Of a DNA stretch of 64,000 nucleotides, positions 57,109-63,965 are shown piece after piece (position 1 is the first letter of the stretch; each line of letters opens with the position of its first letter). Source of the DNA: an uncultured bacterium (lineage in GTDB: Bacteria > Bacillota_I > Bacilli_A > RF39 > UBA660). The notes below the pieces were generated by a model. The model ran no database searches and had not been told where the DNA came from. It saw only the letters and a list, made by a program, of their open reading frames with translations. The stretch covers positions 37,025 through 101,024 of the forward strand of contig CAJMOW010000002.1 in assembly GCA_905215145.1 (NCBI GenBank), given 5' to 3'. The translations under genes were made by a program, and so were the position numbers.

Positions 57109-57402
57109 TTACTCCTCCATCATATTTAAAAACCATGCTATATCTTCTTCTACTGTTGTCAAATTTTCAAATTCTTCCTTGTGTTCTTTTCTATATTCTT
57201 CCATTCTAATTGCATTATCAATCTTGTCCATTTCTCTAACATAATGTTGTTTTGCTAATGTTTTATATGAAAATCCGCTTGCCATTCCTACTGCCTTATA
57301 ACCGTGAACATATTTTTCAACTTCTCTTCCTCTATATGTAATATTTCCATTGTCATCAACAATTATAGGATATTCATAACCTCTGTATTTATACTCTTTC
57401 AT
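57109..57402 (-). CDS. Hypothetical protein (97 aa)
   Basis: MKEYKYRGYEYPIIVDDNGN with a possible AP2-like strand set, then helical LAKQHYVREMDKIDNAIRME. Could be a small DNA-binding protein; no family certain. The ATG follows GGTAAATAAGCT. Confidence 0.7.
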   Translation of the reverse strand: MKEYKYRGYEYPIIVDDNGNITYRGREVEKYVHGYKAVGMASGFSYKTLAKQHYVREMDKIDNAIRMEEYRKEHKEEFENLTTVEEDIAWFLNMMEE

Positions 57403-57579
57403 AGCTTATTTACCTCTTTTCTTTTCTTGATAATATTACTACACACTATATGCAAACATTTGTCAATACTTGTTCTAAAAATTTTTTAAATTTATCATCA
57501 CTTTAATGTATTAAAGCGTAAATTGTACCTTCCATGTTTTCGCAATTCCTATGGCTTGCACTCCTCACCTCTTGATTAT

Positions 57580-57608
57580 ATGATAGCATAGGTTGGTATA
57601 TATGTCAA
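57580..57608 (-). promoter_or_regulatory. Promoter in gap 57490-57627
   Basis: -35 TTGACA (57608-57603), 17-bp spacer, -10 TATCAT (57585-57580). Downstream leader has GAGGTGAGGAGTG and possible peptides of 16-21 aa, none convincing; it precedes no clear ORF for about 150 bases. The next ATG is that of the 57109-57402 gene. Confidence 0.65.
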
Positions 57609-57627
57609 GTAGTTTTTTGAAAAATAT

Positions 57628-57660
57628 AAAAAGCTGATACAGAAATTGTACCAGCTTTTT
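57628..57660 (-). terminator. Intrinsic terminator
   Basis: AAAAAGCTG-A-TAC / GTA-C-CAGCTTTTT, 12 pairs with one internal mismatch and a 7-nt loop, directly after the stop of the 57666-58022 gene; T-runs on both strands. Confidence 0.82.
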
Positions 57661-57665
57661 ATAAA

Positions 57666-58022
57666 TTATAATAATTTCAGTAAATCATTTTCTATCTGTA
57701 TTGTACAGAAGTGCGCTCCATTACTTTCTCCGTTAATGTGTTCATATCTAAAATCCAAGTCAAAAACTATACCATTTTCTTGCCACCACATACCAAACGT
57801 TTCAATATAAATATTTCTAAAAGCAGATGCCATAACACCACATTCTTCTTTAATGTTTCTATCATCAATCAGACTAAAAAATGTTTGGCTTCTGTAATCT
57901 TTACTTTCTTTAATGCACAAATTTACTTTTATTCCCAACTTTGCAGAAACGTCAGTATTGATTGTTTCTAAGTGCTTTTGTAATAATTCTCTTTGATTTT
58001 CAATATTATTCTTATAATCCAT
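57666..58022 (-). CDS. Hypothetical protein (118 aa)
   Basis: MDYKNNIENQRELLQKHLET helix, then beta-rich GIKVNLCIKESKDYRSQTFF and GVMASAFRNIYIETFGMWWQ. Followed by a terminator. ATG has AGGTATTTAAA before it. Function unknown. Confidence 0.72.
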   Translation of the reverse strand: MDYKNNIENQRELLQKHLETINTDVSAKLGIKVNLCIKESKDYRSQTFFSLIDDRNIKEECGVMASAFRNIYIETFGMWWQENGIVFDLDFRYEHINGESNGAHFCTIQIENDLLKLL

Positions 58023-58062
58023 TTTAAATACCTCTCTTCCTTCCTAGTAAATCATCATTTCA

Positions 58063-58305
58063 TTACTTGAATACAGGTGCTTTAACAATAGCATCCCAAT
58101 CGAAAAATTCCATTGCCTCTGCTTCTGATATTTCTGTTATACTAACTACTGTTTTATATCCGAGGTTCTGTAAATCATTTTTTATAAACTCATTTGCTTC
58201 TTCAAAATTCAAAGGTTCTCTTTCACTTTTAATACAAATCGAACAATCAAATGTTTCCCAATCTTCTTCAATACTATTACCTAGTCCTAATTCAAAATAT
58301 CTCAT
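58063..58305 (-). CDS. Hypothetical acidic protein (80 aa)
   Basis: The ATG at 58305 follows GGAGGTATGTCGT. MRYFELGLGNSIEEDWETFD; LGYKTVVSITEISEAEAMEFF. Alpha/beta. Function unknown. Confidence 0.72.
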   Translation of the reverse strand: MRYFELGLGNSIEEDWETFDCSICIKSEREPLNFEEANEFIKNDLQNLGYKTVVSITEISEAEAMEFFDWDAIVKAPVFK

Positions 58306-58356
58306 ACGACATACCTCCAATTATCTAAAAATTCTTATTTCCTTTACTATACTTAA

Positions 58357-58385
58357 AGCATACCACATATAACTTTACTTGTCAA
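58357..58385 (-). promoter_or_regulatory. Promoter of the 58063-58305 gene
   Basis: -35 TTGACA (58385-58380), 17-bp spacer ending TGG, -10 TATGCT (58362-58357). Confidence 0.7.
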
Positions 58386-58594
58386 GACAAAACTTTCAAT
58401 TTTCTTTTAAATTCTTTTGTGGCTTCTCCCAATGTTTTATATGCTTTCATATCGTTAATTGTGTCATAACTTACTGTACAATATTTTTTTAAATAATTCC
58501 ATGAAACAATATATACACCTCCCATTTCATATAAAAGTAAACTGTCATAAATATTGTTATTATGCTCTAAAGTTTCTTGTCTTAAAATTTTCAT
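58382..58594 (-). CDS. Hypothetical protein (70 aa)
   Basis: MKILRQETLEHNNNIYDSLL, then YEMGGVYIVSWNYLKKYCTV; beta-rich with a helical basic end. The stop overlaps the following promoter. ATG follows GAGGTAAATAAC. Function unknown. Confidence 0.7.
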   Translation of the reverse strand: MKILRQETLEHNNNIYDSLLLYEMGGVYIVSWNYLKKYCTVSYDTINDMKAYKTLGEATKEFKRKLKVLS

Positions 58595-58626
58595 GTTATT
58601 TACCTCTCTTTCTTCTTTCTACAATC

Positions 58627-58655
58627 ATAATATCACAAATAATAATCGTTGTCAA
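58627..58655 (-). promoter_or_regulatory. Promoter of the 58382-58594 gene
   Basis: -35 TTGACA (58655-58650), 17-bp spacer ending TGA, -10 TATTAT (58632-58627). The -35 and spacer are coding in the upstream gene. Confidence 0.75.
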
Positions 58656-58806
58656 CACATAATTTCCAATACGGGCAATTTCCGTCATTGTTTACATAAT
58701 GTTCTTCAATCTCCTGCTCGGTCATATTATCTATATTTTGACATTCATATAACCCGACTGAATAATCAATAAAGCAGTGTTCACAATCTTCACAACATTT
58801 ATTCAT
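58633..58806 (-). CDS. Cysteine-rich small protein (57 aa)
   Basis: ATG at 58806 follows GGAGGAATTAATAA. MNKCCEDCEHCFIDYSVGLY with ECQNI and GNCPYWKLC; a C-x2-C / CPYW layout common in small gut-phage zinc proteins. Overlaps the following promoter and the upstream gene. Function unknown. Confidence 0.72.
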   Translation of the reverse strand: MNKCCEDCEHCFIDYSVGLYECQNIDNMTEQEIEEHYVNNDGNCPYWKLCVDNDYYL

Positions 58807-59104
58807 TTATTAATTCCTCCATTTTATTATAAACTTCTTCTATTGTGCTAAACCTATACAATACACCTTTATCTTTTAACATATTATCTTTTGTAAGCAT
58901 AAAATCTTTAATGGTATAGTTGACTATTCTACCGTTTAGCTTTTCTGTGGCAGGTCTTAAAACGTGTAAATAACCTTTAGAATTGATAAACCAATAAATA
59001 TTATATTGATTGTTTTTATAGGTCTGATTCGGATAATAGCTTCTTACATTATCCATAATCTTTTCCATTGTTTTAAGTGATTCTCCACTATATACACCAA
59101 TCAT
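58799..59104 (-). CDS. Hypothetical protein (101 aa)
   Basis: MIGVYSGESLKTMEKIMDNV; beta-rich NQYNIYWFINSKGYLHVLRP. ATG preceded by AAAAGGTGAATAAAA. Function unknown. Confidence 0.72.
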   Translation of the reverse strand: MIGVYSGESLKTMEKIMDNVRSYYPNQTYKNNQYNIYWFINSKGYLHVLRPATEKLNGRIVNYTIKDFMLTKDNMLKDKGVLYRFSTIEEVYNKMEELINE

Positions 59105-59123
59105 TTTTATTCACCTTTTTTCT

Positions 59124-59447
59124 TTAATTCAATATTTTTAATTCATACAAACAATAAAATAATGTTAAAATTATTTGAAACTTTTTTAAAGTTCTGTCTG
59201 ATTTACATTTCTTTCCATTATATTCAGACTCTAATAATTCAACACCATCCGAAACAATTCTAAAATTCATTATCATATGTTCACATGAAGATTTACAAAT
59301 CACTGTTACGATATTTTCTTTCTTTCTGCAATCATAAGTATTATTATTAAATACAATATGATTATCTTTTACAATTAATTTGTTACTTGCAATCAATTCT
59401 TTAACTTGTTTCTTTGCATATTCAAAGCGTGATTTTTCAATATACAT
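59124..59447 (-). CDS. Hypothetical protein (107 aa)
   Basis: Helical start MYIEKSRFEYAKKQVKELIA, then beta NHIVFNNNTYDCRKKENIVT and a helical end ILTLFYCLYELKIL. ATG follows GAGGTAGTTATAA. Function unknown. Confidence 0.7.
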   Translation of the reverse strand: MYIEKSRFEYAKKQVKELIASNKLIVKDNHIVFNNNTYDCRKKENIVTVICKSSCEHMIMNFRIVSDGVELLESEYNGKKCKSDRTLKKFQIILTLFYCLYELKILN

Positions 59448-59473
59448 TTATAACTACCTCTCTTTCTATAACT

Positions 59474-59502
59474 ATACTATCATATCTTTTATTTATTGTC
59501 AA
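59474..59502 (-). promoter_or_regulatory. Promoter of the 59124-59447 gene
   Basis: -35 TTGACA (59502-59497), 17-bp spacer ending TGA, -10 TAGTAT (59479-59474). The -35 lies in the end of the SprT-like gene. Confidence 0.7.
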
Positions 59503-60004
59503 CTACTTTTTCTAATTTTCCACCACATTTACTACACTTATACCAGTCTGAATGTATATACCATTTTGGTGAACGATAACCTATTCTTTTTGTTATAATT
59601 CCGCAATTACAACACTTTACTTTATACGTATTCTTTTGTATTTGTTCTTCCGAAAACTCTTTCCCTAATTTCTTTTCATCACTTGAACATCTTGTAATAT
59701 CTACATTGTAGCAATCGCTTACAAGTTCAGCTAATTGTTGCCATTTAATACCATGATTCATGCAACCATCTACACAATGCAATAATTCATGGTATAATGT
59801 TTCATATAAGCTATTTTCGGGGCAATTCTCATTTAATAACAATACATTGATATTAATACTATAACGACTATTTCTTTTTTGTGCTTGCCCCCATCTTCTT
59901 TTGGCTCTTGTGTTTACAATAAAGCTATCAATTTCATGTGGATAAATGCCGATAGCATTAAGATTTTCAATACATTGTCTACCATATGCTTCTAAATTTC
60001 TCAT
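59489..60004 (-). CDS. SprT-like zinc metalloprotease (171 aa)
   Basis: Active-site motif LYHELLHCVDGCMNHGIKW gives HExxH plus the third His (about residues 70-88). A zinc ribbon follows near the end (CCNCGI and CSKCGGK). SprT/Spartan proteins cut DNA-crosslinked proteins; phage forms are of unknown target. ATG follows GAGGTAGTTATAA. The gene has two candidate promoters upstream with a palindrome between them. Confidence 0.85.
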   Translation of the reverse strand: MRNLEAYGRQCIENLNAIGIYPHEIDSFIVNTRAKRRWGQAQKRNSRYSININVLLLNENCPENSLYETLYHELLHCVDGCMNHGIKWQQLAELVSDCYNVDITRCSSDEKKLGKEFSEEQIQKNTYKVKCCNCGIITKRIGYRSPKWYIHSDWYKCSKCGGKLEKVVDNK

Positions 60005-60036
60005 TTATAACTACCTCTCTTTCATTTACTATAATC

Positions 60037-60065
60037 ATTATATCATACTAACACTTAATTGCAAT
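60037..60065 (-). promoter_or_regulatory. Weak extended -10 promoter of the SprT-like gene
   Basis: -10 TATAAT (60042-60037) preceded by TGA (extended -10), with a poor -35 (ATTGCA at 60065-60060). May need an activator; AATTGCA-type repeats surround it. Confidence 0.5.
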
Positions 60066-60111
60066 ATGCAAATTGCACAAAGTTTCAATACAATATTATA
60101 CAAATTGCATA

Positions 60112-60133
60112 ATGGTTAGTATTAACTAACCAT
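60112..60133. promoter_or_regulatory. Palindromic operator-like site, copy 2
   Basis: Perfect 9-bp arms ATGGTTAGT / ACTAACCAT with centre ATTA. Shares GGTTAGT-N4-ACTAAC with the site at 56354-56370. Lies between the two promoters of the SprT-like gene. Confidence 0.55.
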
Positions 60134-60154
60134 ACTATATATTCCCCCATTATT

Positions 60155-60204
60155 ATTATAGCATATTAAAAAAGGAATGTCAATAGTTTTTTGACATTCC
60201 TTTT
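60155..60204 (-). promoter_or_regulatory. Terminator-promoter hybrid
   Basis: Perfect 14-bp terminator stem AAAAGGAATGTCAA / TTGACATTCCTTTT (60170-60183, 60191-60204) ends the 60209-60769 gene. The minus-strand 3' arm provides the -35 TTGACA (60183-60178); the -10 TATAAT (60160-60155) follows 17 bp later. Confidence 0.87.
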
Positions 60205-60208
60205 GGAT

Positions 60209-60769
60209 TTATCTAAAATAATATTCATGTACTACTTCTTCTAAATCATATCTTAAATCAATATTTTTTCTATCTCCACTCTTATCACATAATGTATCAA
60301 GAATAGTTTTTACTCCTTCCATTTTATTGAGAACTTGCTTATAATATAATTCTGCCATTTCAAGCTGTTTATTTAATTCCTCAATGCGCTTTTTGTGATA
60401 CTCTTTTTTAAGCTCAATTTCTTCAAAAATTTCATCAATCGTTAAATTATATCTATCTTCCAAATATGATGCGTGAATGATTCTTGATTCATCAACTTTT
60501 CTTTGAGAATATCTTACAAGCTGAGTGCAGTTAATTTCTTCATTGTAATATTTTCCTTCACAACAAATAAAAACTTTAACTACTTTAGCAGGATAGATAC
60601 TATAAGACTCGTCTTGAATAGTTGCATTTTCAAAATTTTTAGATAATATAGAAAAACTTGAACCGTCTTTCTTGTATAATCTATTAACATTATTCCATGC
60701 TTGCAAAAGTGCTTCATGCTCTTTTAATGTGCTAGTAAGTTCCTTTTTAATATCTTCTAAAGTTTTCAT
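60209..60769 (-). CDS. Coiled-coil hypothetical protein (186 aa)
   Basis: N-terminal helix (KTLEDIKKELTSTLKEHEAL), beta part SYSIYPAKVVKVFICCEGKY, then a long coiled coil YHKKRIEELNKQLEMAELYY. ATG follows AAGGAGGACAAAGAA. Probably binds a partner protein or DNA ends; unknown. Confidence 0.75.
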   Translation of the reverse strand: MKTLEDIKKELTSTLKEHEALLQAWNNVNRLYKKDGSSFSILSKNFENATIQDESYSIYPAKVVKVFICCEGKYYNEEINCTQLVRYSQRKVDESRIIHASYLEDRYNLTIDEIFEEIELKKEYHKKRIEELNKQLEMAELYYKQVLNKMEGVKTILDTLCDKSGDRKNIDLRYDLEEVVHEYYFR

Positions 60770-60810
60770 TTCTTTGTCCTCCTTAAAAACTTGTTTTATT
60801 TGATATAATT

Positions 60811-60839
60811 ATAATACCACATTATTTACTACTTATCAA
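60811..60839 (-). promoter_or_regulatory. Promoter of the 60209-60769 gene
   Basis: -35 TTGATA (60839-60834), 17-bp spacer ending TGG, -10 TATTAT (60816-60811). Confidence 0.68.
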
Positions 60840-60845
60840 CACTTT

Positions 60846-61043
60846 TTATTTAATTTCTTCTATTGTAAACTCTCCATTTCTAAATTTGGGATTTTCTTGT
60901 ACCCTATTTGCAACGCACATACAAGAACCGTTTAATTCTGCTTGTTTTCCATTAAAAAAGAAAATTTCATCCTCATAATACATTTTATCAATATCCTTTT
61001 TCAAATTGAAACTATATCCCTTTACTTTGAATTTTCTTTTCAT
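60846..61043 (-). CDS. Hypothetical basic protein (65 aa)
   Basis: MKRKFKVKGYSFNLKKDIDK; FFFNGKQAELNGSCMCVANRV. Basic beta-type protein. ATG preceded by AGAGGATATAAAAA. Function unknown. Confidence 0.7.
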   Translation of the reverse strand: MKRKFKVKGYSFNLKKDIDKMYYEDEIFFFNGKQAELNGSCMCVANRVQENPKFRNGEFTIEEIK

Positions 61044-61068
61044 TTTTTATATCCTCTTTTATGATATT

Positions 61069-61097
61069 ACTATATCATATATAGATTCATTTGTCAA
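61069..61097 (-). promoter_or_regulatory. Promoter of the 60846-61043 gene
   Basis: -35 TTGACA (61097-61092), 17-bp spacer ending TGA, -10 TATAGT (61074-61069). Confidence 0.75.
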
Positions 61098-61104
61098 CAC
61101 TTTT

Positions 61105-61359
61105 TTAATAAATATTATATTCAAAATGTTTCGGATTATCCAAACATTCTAAAAATAGAAACATTTTCGCATGGTCAAAAGAAGTAAATAATATTTCTAC
61201 TTCTTCGTTCCAGTTGTGAAAATATGCTGTAATAGACTCTAAATCACCTATAACCGCATCTGCTTGCATAGTTGTTACAATTTTATCTATTGTCTCTTTT
61301 GTTGCTGTAGTAATAATCAAAACCTCTTTCATATTAAATTTTAATACAATTTTAATCAT
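61105..61359 (-). CDS. Hypothetical protein (84 aa)
   Basis: The ATG at 61359 follows AAGGAGTGGTTAAGT. Ferredoxin-like strand-helix pattern with VLIITTATKETIDKIVTTMQ and FTSFDHAKMFLFLECL. Function unknown. Confidence 0.7.
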   Translation of the reverse strand: MIKIVLKFNMKEVLIITTATKETIDKIVTTMQADAVIGDLESITAYFHNWNEEVEILFTSFDHAKMFLFLECLDNPKHFEYNIY

Positions 61360-61547
61360 ATACTTAACCACTCCTTAAATACATAAATATGTCGTTTGTT
61401 TGTTATAGTCAAATTGTCATTGCAAATATGAATTTTACCGTCATAATAGGCAATAGGCTTGTTATAACTGTAAAGCCATATATATCCAGTTATATTATCT
61501 TTAATCAGCACATAATTTTTGAAACTTAACAAAATATCAATATTCAT
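61356..61547 (-). CDS. Hypothetical protein (63 aa)
   Basis: MNIDILLSFKNYVLIKDNIT; YIWLYSYNKPIAYYDGKIHI; beta-rich. Overlaps neighbours on both sides. Function unknown. Confidence 0.7.
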   Translation of the reverse strand: MNIDILLSFKNYVLIKDNITGYIWLYSYNKPIAYYDGKIHICNDNLTITNKRHIYVFKEWLSI

Positions 61548-61734
61548 TCATAGATTCTCCATTTCCTTCGTTATTTCCATCATTGTCTCTTAATTTTTCT
61601 GCTAATTTATATAAAAAATTCGCCCTATTCTTATGTCCTCTCTCGTCTTGTATATCTCCATTTGCATCAAGTGCAATTCTAACCCATTTAGCCTGTTCTT
61701 CTGTTAATTCTAAAGTAAATATTTTCTTTTCCAT
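61537..61734 (-). CDS. Hypothetical protein (65 aa)
   Basis: MEKKIFTLELTEEQAKWVRI with ALDANGDIQDERGHKNRANF. Short strand plus two helices, acidic tail. ATG preceded by AGAGAGAAAACAGT. Function unknown. Confidence 0.7.
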   Translation of the reverse strand: MEKKIFTLELTEEQAKWVRIALDANGDIQDERGHKNRANFLYKLAEKLRDNDGNNEGNGESMNEY

Positions 61735-61758
61735 ACTGTTTTCTCTCTCTTTTTGTTA

Positions 61759-61992
61759 TTATTTAATATTAAAATATAAGTCACAATCTATATTATTTTC
61801 CTTTAATTTTAATGCAACCCATTCTGCCATCGTCATATCAGAAGCTTCTGTATCACTCCAATATGAGTCGTATGCTTCGGATACAATCGACTTTGCACTA
61901 TCAATATTTTGATAATCATATGGAATAATTACAAAATCAATAAAACTATTTGTTATAGAATAAACATGAATACAATTTTTAATATTTGTCAT
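61759..61992 (-). CDS. Hypothetical protein (77 aa)
   Basis: MTNIKNCIHVYSITNSFIDF; helix-rich centre with IDSAKSIVSEAYDSYWSDTE and DMTMAEWVALKLKENNI. ATG follows GAGAGGTTCAACT. Function unknown. Confidence 0.7.
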   Translation of the reverse strand: MTNIKNCIHVYSITNSFIDFVIIPYDYQNIDSAKSIVSEAYDSYWSDTEASDMTMAEWVALKLKENNIDCDLYFNIK

Positions 61993-62024
61993 AGTTGAAC
62001 CTCTCTTTCAATTTATATACTCAT

Positions 62025-62069
62025 CATTGACTACAATAATATAATAGCATATATTATAGTCAATGTCAA
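62025..62069 (-). promoter_or_regulatory. Promoter inside a long inverted repeat
   Basis: -35 TTGACA (62069-62064), 17-bp spacer, -10 TATTAT (62046-62041). CATTGACTACAATA (62025-62038) and TATTATAGTCAATG (62052-62065) match over 13 of 14 bases and enclose the -10. Drives the 61759-61992 unit. Confidence 0.78.
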
Positions 62070-62086
62070 TACACAAATACATAAAT

Positions 62087-62377
62087 TTAATTTTTTCTTT
62101 TTAATTCTCTGCAATTAAGCTCATTCAGTACTTCCGGAATATCAGAAACATAACCACTAAACAATGTGTGAGCTTCATTTGTGTTATCTATAGAGTCACT
62201 ATAAATTTCGATTTTCCCATCATTCCCAAAGTATAAATAATTTCCGTTATACTTTTTCATAGAATCAACACAAAATTCAACATTATAAAACATCATACTT
62301 CCAACTTCTACTTCATCCCATCCTTCCCACGAAAAAATATCAATTCCACAAAATCTTTGAATATTTTTATTTTCCAT
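62087..62377 (-). CDS. Hypothetical protein (96 aa)
   Basis: Beta-rich: DIFSWEGWDEVEVGSMMFYN, YLYFGNDGKIEIYSDSIDN. Start overlaps the upstream stop by one base (TTTTAATGG). Function unknown. Confidence 0.72.
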   Translation of the reverse strand: MENKNIQRFCGIDIFSWEGWDEVEVGSMMFYNVEFCVDSMKKYNGNYLYFGNDGKIEIYSDSIDNTNEAHTLFSGYVSDIPEVLNELNCRELKRKN

Positions 62378-62541
62378 TAAAACAATTCCTCCATATCTAC
62401 ATATTCGCTAATATCGCTCAGTGTCCCGTTAGCAACAAGCATTTTTACATCTTCATAAGCGCAACCATTCTTATATAAAATTGCGATAATCTTGTTTCTT
62501 GTGCAAGTGTCCAATTTGCTGATTCTTGTTCTCATACTCAT
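62377..62541 (-). CDS. Small helix-turn-helix-like protein (54 aa)
   Basis: ATG at 62541 follows AGGAGGAAAACTAAA. Product MSMRTRISKLDTCTRNKIIA, ILYKNGCAYEDVKMLVANGT, LSDISEYVDMEELF. Helix spacing KNGCAYEDVKMLVANGTLSDISEY resembles a small DNA-binding helix-turn-helix. Stop overlaps next ATG. Possible regulator; unproven. Confidence 0.68.
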   Translation of the reverse strand: MSMRTRISKLDTCTRNKIIAILYKNGCAYEDVKMLVANGTLSDISEYVDMEELF

Positions 62542-62555
62542 TTTAGTTTTCCTCC

Positions 62556-62744
62556 TTAATCATATAAATTATACTCTAATTTTTCAATTTCTGTTTCTTC
62601 AAACCTTATAATACTATTATACGGCATTGATTCCAATTTGTCAAGTAGCAATTCCAACTCTGTATCATTATCATTCATAAAAAGATAATCTTCTGCAAGA
62701 CCCGAAAACATTAACATACCATCAATTCTAACTTCAATTCTCAT
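62556..62744 (-). CDS. Hypothetical acidic protein (62 aa)
   Basis: The ATG at 62744 follows GGAGGAAGCAGAA. MRIEVRIDGMLMFSGLAEDY, acidic helix LELLLDKLESM. Overlaps the upstream stop in ATGA form. Function unknown. Confidence 0.7.
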   Translation of the reverse strand: MRIEVRIDGMLMFSGLAEDYLFMNDNDTELELLLDKLESMPYNSIIRFEETEIEKLEYNLYD

Positions 62745-62887
62745 TTCTGCTTCCTCCATGTCTCATACTGGCTAGGTGTCATAATTGTATAACCGCCATC
62801 TACTTTTACGGTTACATCACTTGTTGAATACCATTGTGAATTTTTCTTTTCCTTATTTGCTTTATAGCGTGTTTCAAAAATTACCAT
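62741..62887 (-). CDS. Small basic protein (48 aa)
   Basis: ATG at 62887 follows GGAGGAAAAAAAC. MVIFETRYKANKEKKNSQWY, STSDVTVKVDGGYTIMTPSQ and YETWRKQK. The GGYTIMTPSQYETWRKQK end is a common small-phage-protein ending. Function unknown. Confidence 0.72.
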   Translation of the reverse strand: MVIFETRYKANKEKKNSQWYSTSDVTVKVDGGYTIMTPSQYETWRKQK

Positions 62888-62910
62888 GTTTTTTTCCTCC
62901 TTATGTATAT

Positions 62911-62939
62911 AATATATCATATTATGATTTATATGTCAA
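62911..62939 (-). promoter_or_regulatory. Promoter of the 62741-62887 gene
   Basis: -35 TTGACA (62939-62934), 17-bp spacer ending TGA, -10 TATATT (62916-62911). The -35 overlaps the end of the upstream gene. Confidence 0.72.
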
Positions 62940-63194
62940 CATCTTTTTTATAATTTTATCATATTCTTTCAATGTCAATTCTAAATATGATTGATTGTTC
63001 CAAAAGTTTAGCCACGCCATTACCCTATCTAACACTACACTACTACATACATTTTTGTTATATTTTTGCATTAAAACGGCAATAACCTCAATGTCGCTCT
63101 TTTCATTGTCACAATCACATAACCGTTCATAAATTGCTGGGTGATTGTTTTTTAGTTCTTTTCTCCAGTCATCATTCCAAATTTCATTTCCCAT
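62922..63194 (-). CDS. Hypothetical protein (90 aa)
   Basis: MGNEIWNDDWRKELKNNHPA; helical, with VIAVLMQKYNKNVCSSVVLD. ATG preceded by AAGGAGATAAAAA. Function unknown. Confidence 0.72.
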   Translation of the reverse strand: MGNEIWNDDWRKELKNNHPAIYERLCDCDNEKSDIEVIAVLMQKYNKNVCSSVVLDRVMAWLNFWNNQSYLELTLKEYDKIIKKMLTYKS

Positions 63195-63197
63195 TTT

Positions 63198-63458
63198 TTA
63201 TCTCCTTATATCATATTTACTAATTGTATTCCAATTTGCAATCATAAATACAATTAAAATCACCGTACAAGCAACTAAAATAATATATGGTATATAGCTG
63301 TTACTATCAAGCATACAAGCGGATAAAAGGAATAAAAAGGAAATAAAATATATGATTAACTTTATGATTTTGTTTTTCAATTTCAATTTTCGTTTTTGAT
63401 TTTCATTTCCAAAAATTAAATCTGGATTCTGAAATTCATTTTTAATTTTCGTTTTCAT
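63198..63458 (-). CDS. Two-helix membrane protein (86 aa)
   Basis: Basic, repetitive N-terminus (KTKIKNEFQNPDLIFGNENQ), then two transmembrane segments (IIKLIIYFISFLFLLSACML and YIPYIILVACTVILIVFMIA). Overlaps the upstream gene by 17 bases. Function unknown; small basic membrane proteins can act in superinfection exclusion. Confidence 0.7.
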   Translation of the reverse strand: MKTKIKNEFQNPDLIFGNENQKRKLKLKNKIIKLIIYFISFLFLLSACMLDSNSYIPYIILVACTVILIVFMIANWNTISKYDIRR

Positions 63459-63663
63459 TTTTAGATTCTCCTAACTTTATCCCTTGAATGATTTTTTGTG
63501 ATAGAAATTTTGCACATTCGTTACATAATGGTAAAACATTACTTCTTCTATTTATATCGTTTGTGTTAATAATAAGGAAATCTGCCATATCATCACAAAT
63601 TTTACACCAATGTTTTCGTGTCGGCTTTATTTTGATAGCTTCAAAATATTGTTCTCTTGTCAT
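63442..63663 (-). CDS. Zinc-binding small protein (73 aa)
   Basis: The ATG at 63663 follows GGAGGTGGACAAA. Cysteine pairs WCKICDDM and LCNECAKF (about 20-52) fit an HNH-like or zinc ribbon half; the lack of nearby catalytic His argues against a nuclease. Function unknown. Confidence 0.7.
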   Translation of the reverse strand: MTREQYFEAIKIKPTRKHWCKICDDMADFLIINTNDINRRSNVLPLCNECAKFLSQKIIQGIKLGESKNENEN

Positions 63664-63685
63664 TTTGTCCACCTCCGTTTTCTAT

Positions 63686-63715
63686 ACTATAACATGGTTT
63701 GAATTGTGTTGTCAA
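63686..63715 (-). promoter_or_regulatory. Promoter of the 63442-63663 gene
   Basis: -35 TTGACA (63715-63710), 18-bp spacer, -10 TATAGT (63691-63686) with TGT before it; the only 18-bp spacer in the set. Confidence 0.68.
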
Positions 63716-63718
63716 GTG

Positions 63719-63934
63719 CTATTTTACATATTTTTCATATAAGAAATTACAAACGTTTTCCCATACTGACTCATTTAACATTCCTATCATATCATTGTTT
63801 TCACAGCAAGTTCTTACATATCGTCTTACAAGCATAATAGGGCAAGCCATATCTTTACTTAATCTTGACAATTCTTTAGAAAAAACATTTTCAACTTTTC
63901 TAATAATAATACTTTCAATAACTGATAATTTCAT
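63719..63934 (-). CDS. Hypothetical helical protein (71 aa)
   Basis: The ATG at 63934 follows AAGAGAGGTATTTTTT, preferred over an in-frame upstream ATG at 63994. Helical: MKLSVIESIIIRKVENVFSK, MACPIMLVRRYVRTCCENND. It could be a small helix-turn-helix protein, but no match is certain. Confidence 0.7.
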   Translation of the reverse strand: MKLSVIESIIIRKVENVFSKELSRLSKDMACPIMLVRRYVRTCCENNDMIGMLNESVWENVCNFLYEKYVK

Positions 63935-63965
63935 AAAAAATACCTCTCTTTCATTTGATATAACT

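Noticed and set aside
57490..57627. Peptides of 16-21 aa after the promoter at 57580-57608
   Set aside because: Several competing starts and very short frames; no conserved look, so noted only with the promoter.
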